The notes beneath the pieces are model-generated. The model was not told the origin of the DNA. It saw only the letters and a program-made list of their open reading frames with translations, and did not search any database. A program made the translations under genes and the position numbers. From Lachnospiraceae bacterium (GTDB lineage: Bacteria > Bacillota > Clostridia > Lachnospirales > Lachnospiraceae), in the NCBI GenBank assembly GCA_021769135.1, contig JAETTM010000042.1:1-35787 (forward strand): a stretch of 35,787 bases of DNA, read 5' to 3'. Below, one piece after another: positions 35,110 through 35,787 of the stretch (within the stretch, counting starts at the first letter, position 1; each line of letters opens with the position of its first letter).

Positions 35110-35787
35110 TCACTGTTCCCCTTTATGAAGCCTCGCATAAATTTTATCACAATCATAATCCGGGGCTTCCTTTCCCGCAGCGAGACAGATTCTCTCTACC
35201 AGTTCTAAACTTTCTTCCACCTCATCCGCAATCTCCTCCATCGTTTTCCCTTTACCCAACTTTTTGCAGATGATATGAATCAGCTGCTTTTCAGCGCCTT
35301 GGGCTAGGCCTCGCTCTAAACCTTCTTCCAAGCCTCGCTCTAAGCCCCGGCTATGGCCCTCTTCATAGGCCTCTTCCCGCATATACGCCTTCTCTTCCCA
35401 TAACTGCATATACTTCACCCCTGTCTTTTCCGATATTTTTACTTTCTTCACCGTCTCATGGATTCGCTTTATCTTCCCGCTCTCCGTCCTTGCCGCCGCT
35501 TCGTCCGTTGTATTCGTGATGTACCCCATAAAATCCAGGAATTCCTGGGAAAACCCCTCCCGGTTCCTGCCTTTGGTATTGATGAAGACCCTCGATGCCC
35601 CGTCATCCAGCTTCAAATCCGGGCATTCCCTGCATCTGCCTTCAAACGTATACCGGTACATCTTACACCCGAAGATATCGAAGGGCGCTACCAGTATCAT
35701 GCAGCTGTCATTCAGCAGGTTGAAGTCCTTGCTCCCCGGCTCCAGCAGGGACACATCCAGCTGCGCCTGGTAATACCTGCTCCTCCG
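35110..35787 (-). CDS. PD-(D/E)XK nuclease / Rpn-family transposase-like protein, partial
   Basis: The frame runs off the right edge, so the N-terminus is missing; about 225 residues are visible. RRSRYYQAQLD, CMILVAPFDIFG, YTFEGRCRE and DGASRVFINTKG are the core of the Rpn / PDDEXK-type family common in gut Firmicutes. These proteins carry a DNA-nicking fold linked to recombination. A coiled glycine-glutamate repeat (residues near EEGHSRGLERGLEEGLERGL) and a short C-terminal helical domain follow. A GTG within the window (35754) is not the real start, since the family match continues upstream. It probably duplicates elsewhere in the genome. Confidence 0.85.
   Translation of the reverse strand, partial: RRSRYYQAQLDVSLLEPGSKDFNLLNDSCMILVAPFDIFGCKMYRYTFEGRCRECPDLKLDDGASRVFINTKGRNREGFSQEFLDFMGYITNTTDEAAARTESGKIKRIHETVKKVKISEKTGVKYMQLWEEKAYMREEAYEEGHSRGLERGLEEGLERGLAQGAEKQLIHIICKKLGKGKTMEEIADEVEESLELVERICLAAGKEAPDYDCDKIYARLHKGEQ

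Noticed and set aside
34965-35156. 63-codon minus-strand frame
   Set aside because: It begins within the nuclease-like gene, has no ribosome site, and looks like a repeat-derived sequence.

Overview
The window looks like a chromosomal segment of a low-to-mid GC Firmicute, most likely a Lachnospiraceae / Clostridium cluster XIVa gut anaerobe. I infer this from strong AGGAGG-type ribosome sites, sigma-A promoters, LicT-, Rrf2- and SorC-type regulators, PTS sugar uptake, a PD-(D/E)XK (Rpn-like) protein and many terminator-like palindromes. No rRNA or tRNA gene was seen. Most genes are ordinary housekeeping or metabolic genes. One block (about 6.86-10.0 kb) is visibly AT-richer and full of gene remnants.

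Layout. 1-711: non-coding, with a 37-bp minisatellite and a 152-bp palindromic element. 712-2259: polytopic GT-C-like membrane protein. 2267-6006 (minus): FGGY sugar kinase, FG-GAP-like protein and SorC-type regulator, a probable unit. 6273-6854 (minus): xanthine phosphoribosyltransferase, directly downstream of a truncated nucleotidyltransferase and an HTH protein (6864-7975), whose promoter at 8002-8030 probably now reads into xpt. 8613-9446: two small AT-rich genes that share a short sequence motif. 9539-9989: remnants of a polyvalent-protein tail and a DUF4258 toxin, followed by an intact YgiT-type zinc-finger antitoxin. 10091-12881 (minus): a gene interrupted by an in-frame TGA, a PdaB/NodB-like protein lacking the usual metal ligands, and peptidase T.

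13098-14662: a yybP-ykoY (Mn2+) riboswitch with a strong terminator in front of Na+-pump decarboxylase beta and gamma subunits; no alpha subunit is present. 14932-15096: a small orphan gene. 15164-15273: a hairpin-rich repeat. 15288-19328: a near-consensus promoter, a GH2 glycosidase and a zinc-ribbon/LRR membrane protein. 19377-20753 (minus): a MATE exporter with a palindrome over its promoter. 20948-22561: PTS enzyme I. 22739-23179: Rrf2/IscR-type regulator. 23231-25473: SNF-family symporter and HAD phosphatase. 25600-28159: metNIQ methionine ABC importer. 28263-29198: cysteine synthase.

29449-34951 (minus): a complete beta-glucoside PTS operon. It runs from its promoter through a LicT RAT/terminator, EIIA, the LicT antiterminator, EIIBC and a GH1 6-phospho-beta-glucosidase to a NagB/6-phosphogluconolactonase-like enzyme. 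Enzyme I from 20948-22561 would supply phosphate to it. The right edge holds a PD-(D/E)XK transposase/nuclease-like protein cut by the window end.

The most unusual points are the Mn-type riboswitch controlling a lone decarboxylase beta/gamma pair, the AT-rich remnant island that has captured xpt, the two-gene unit with the shared motif, and a palindromic 32-bp mini-element flanked by an exact 8-bp direct repeat.
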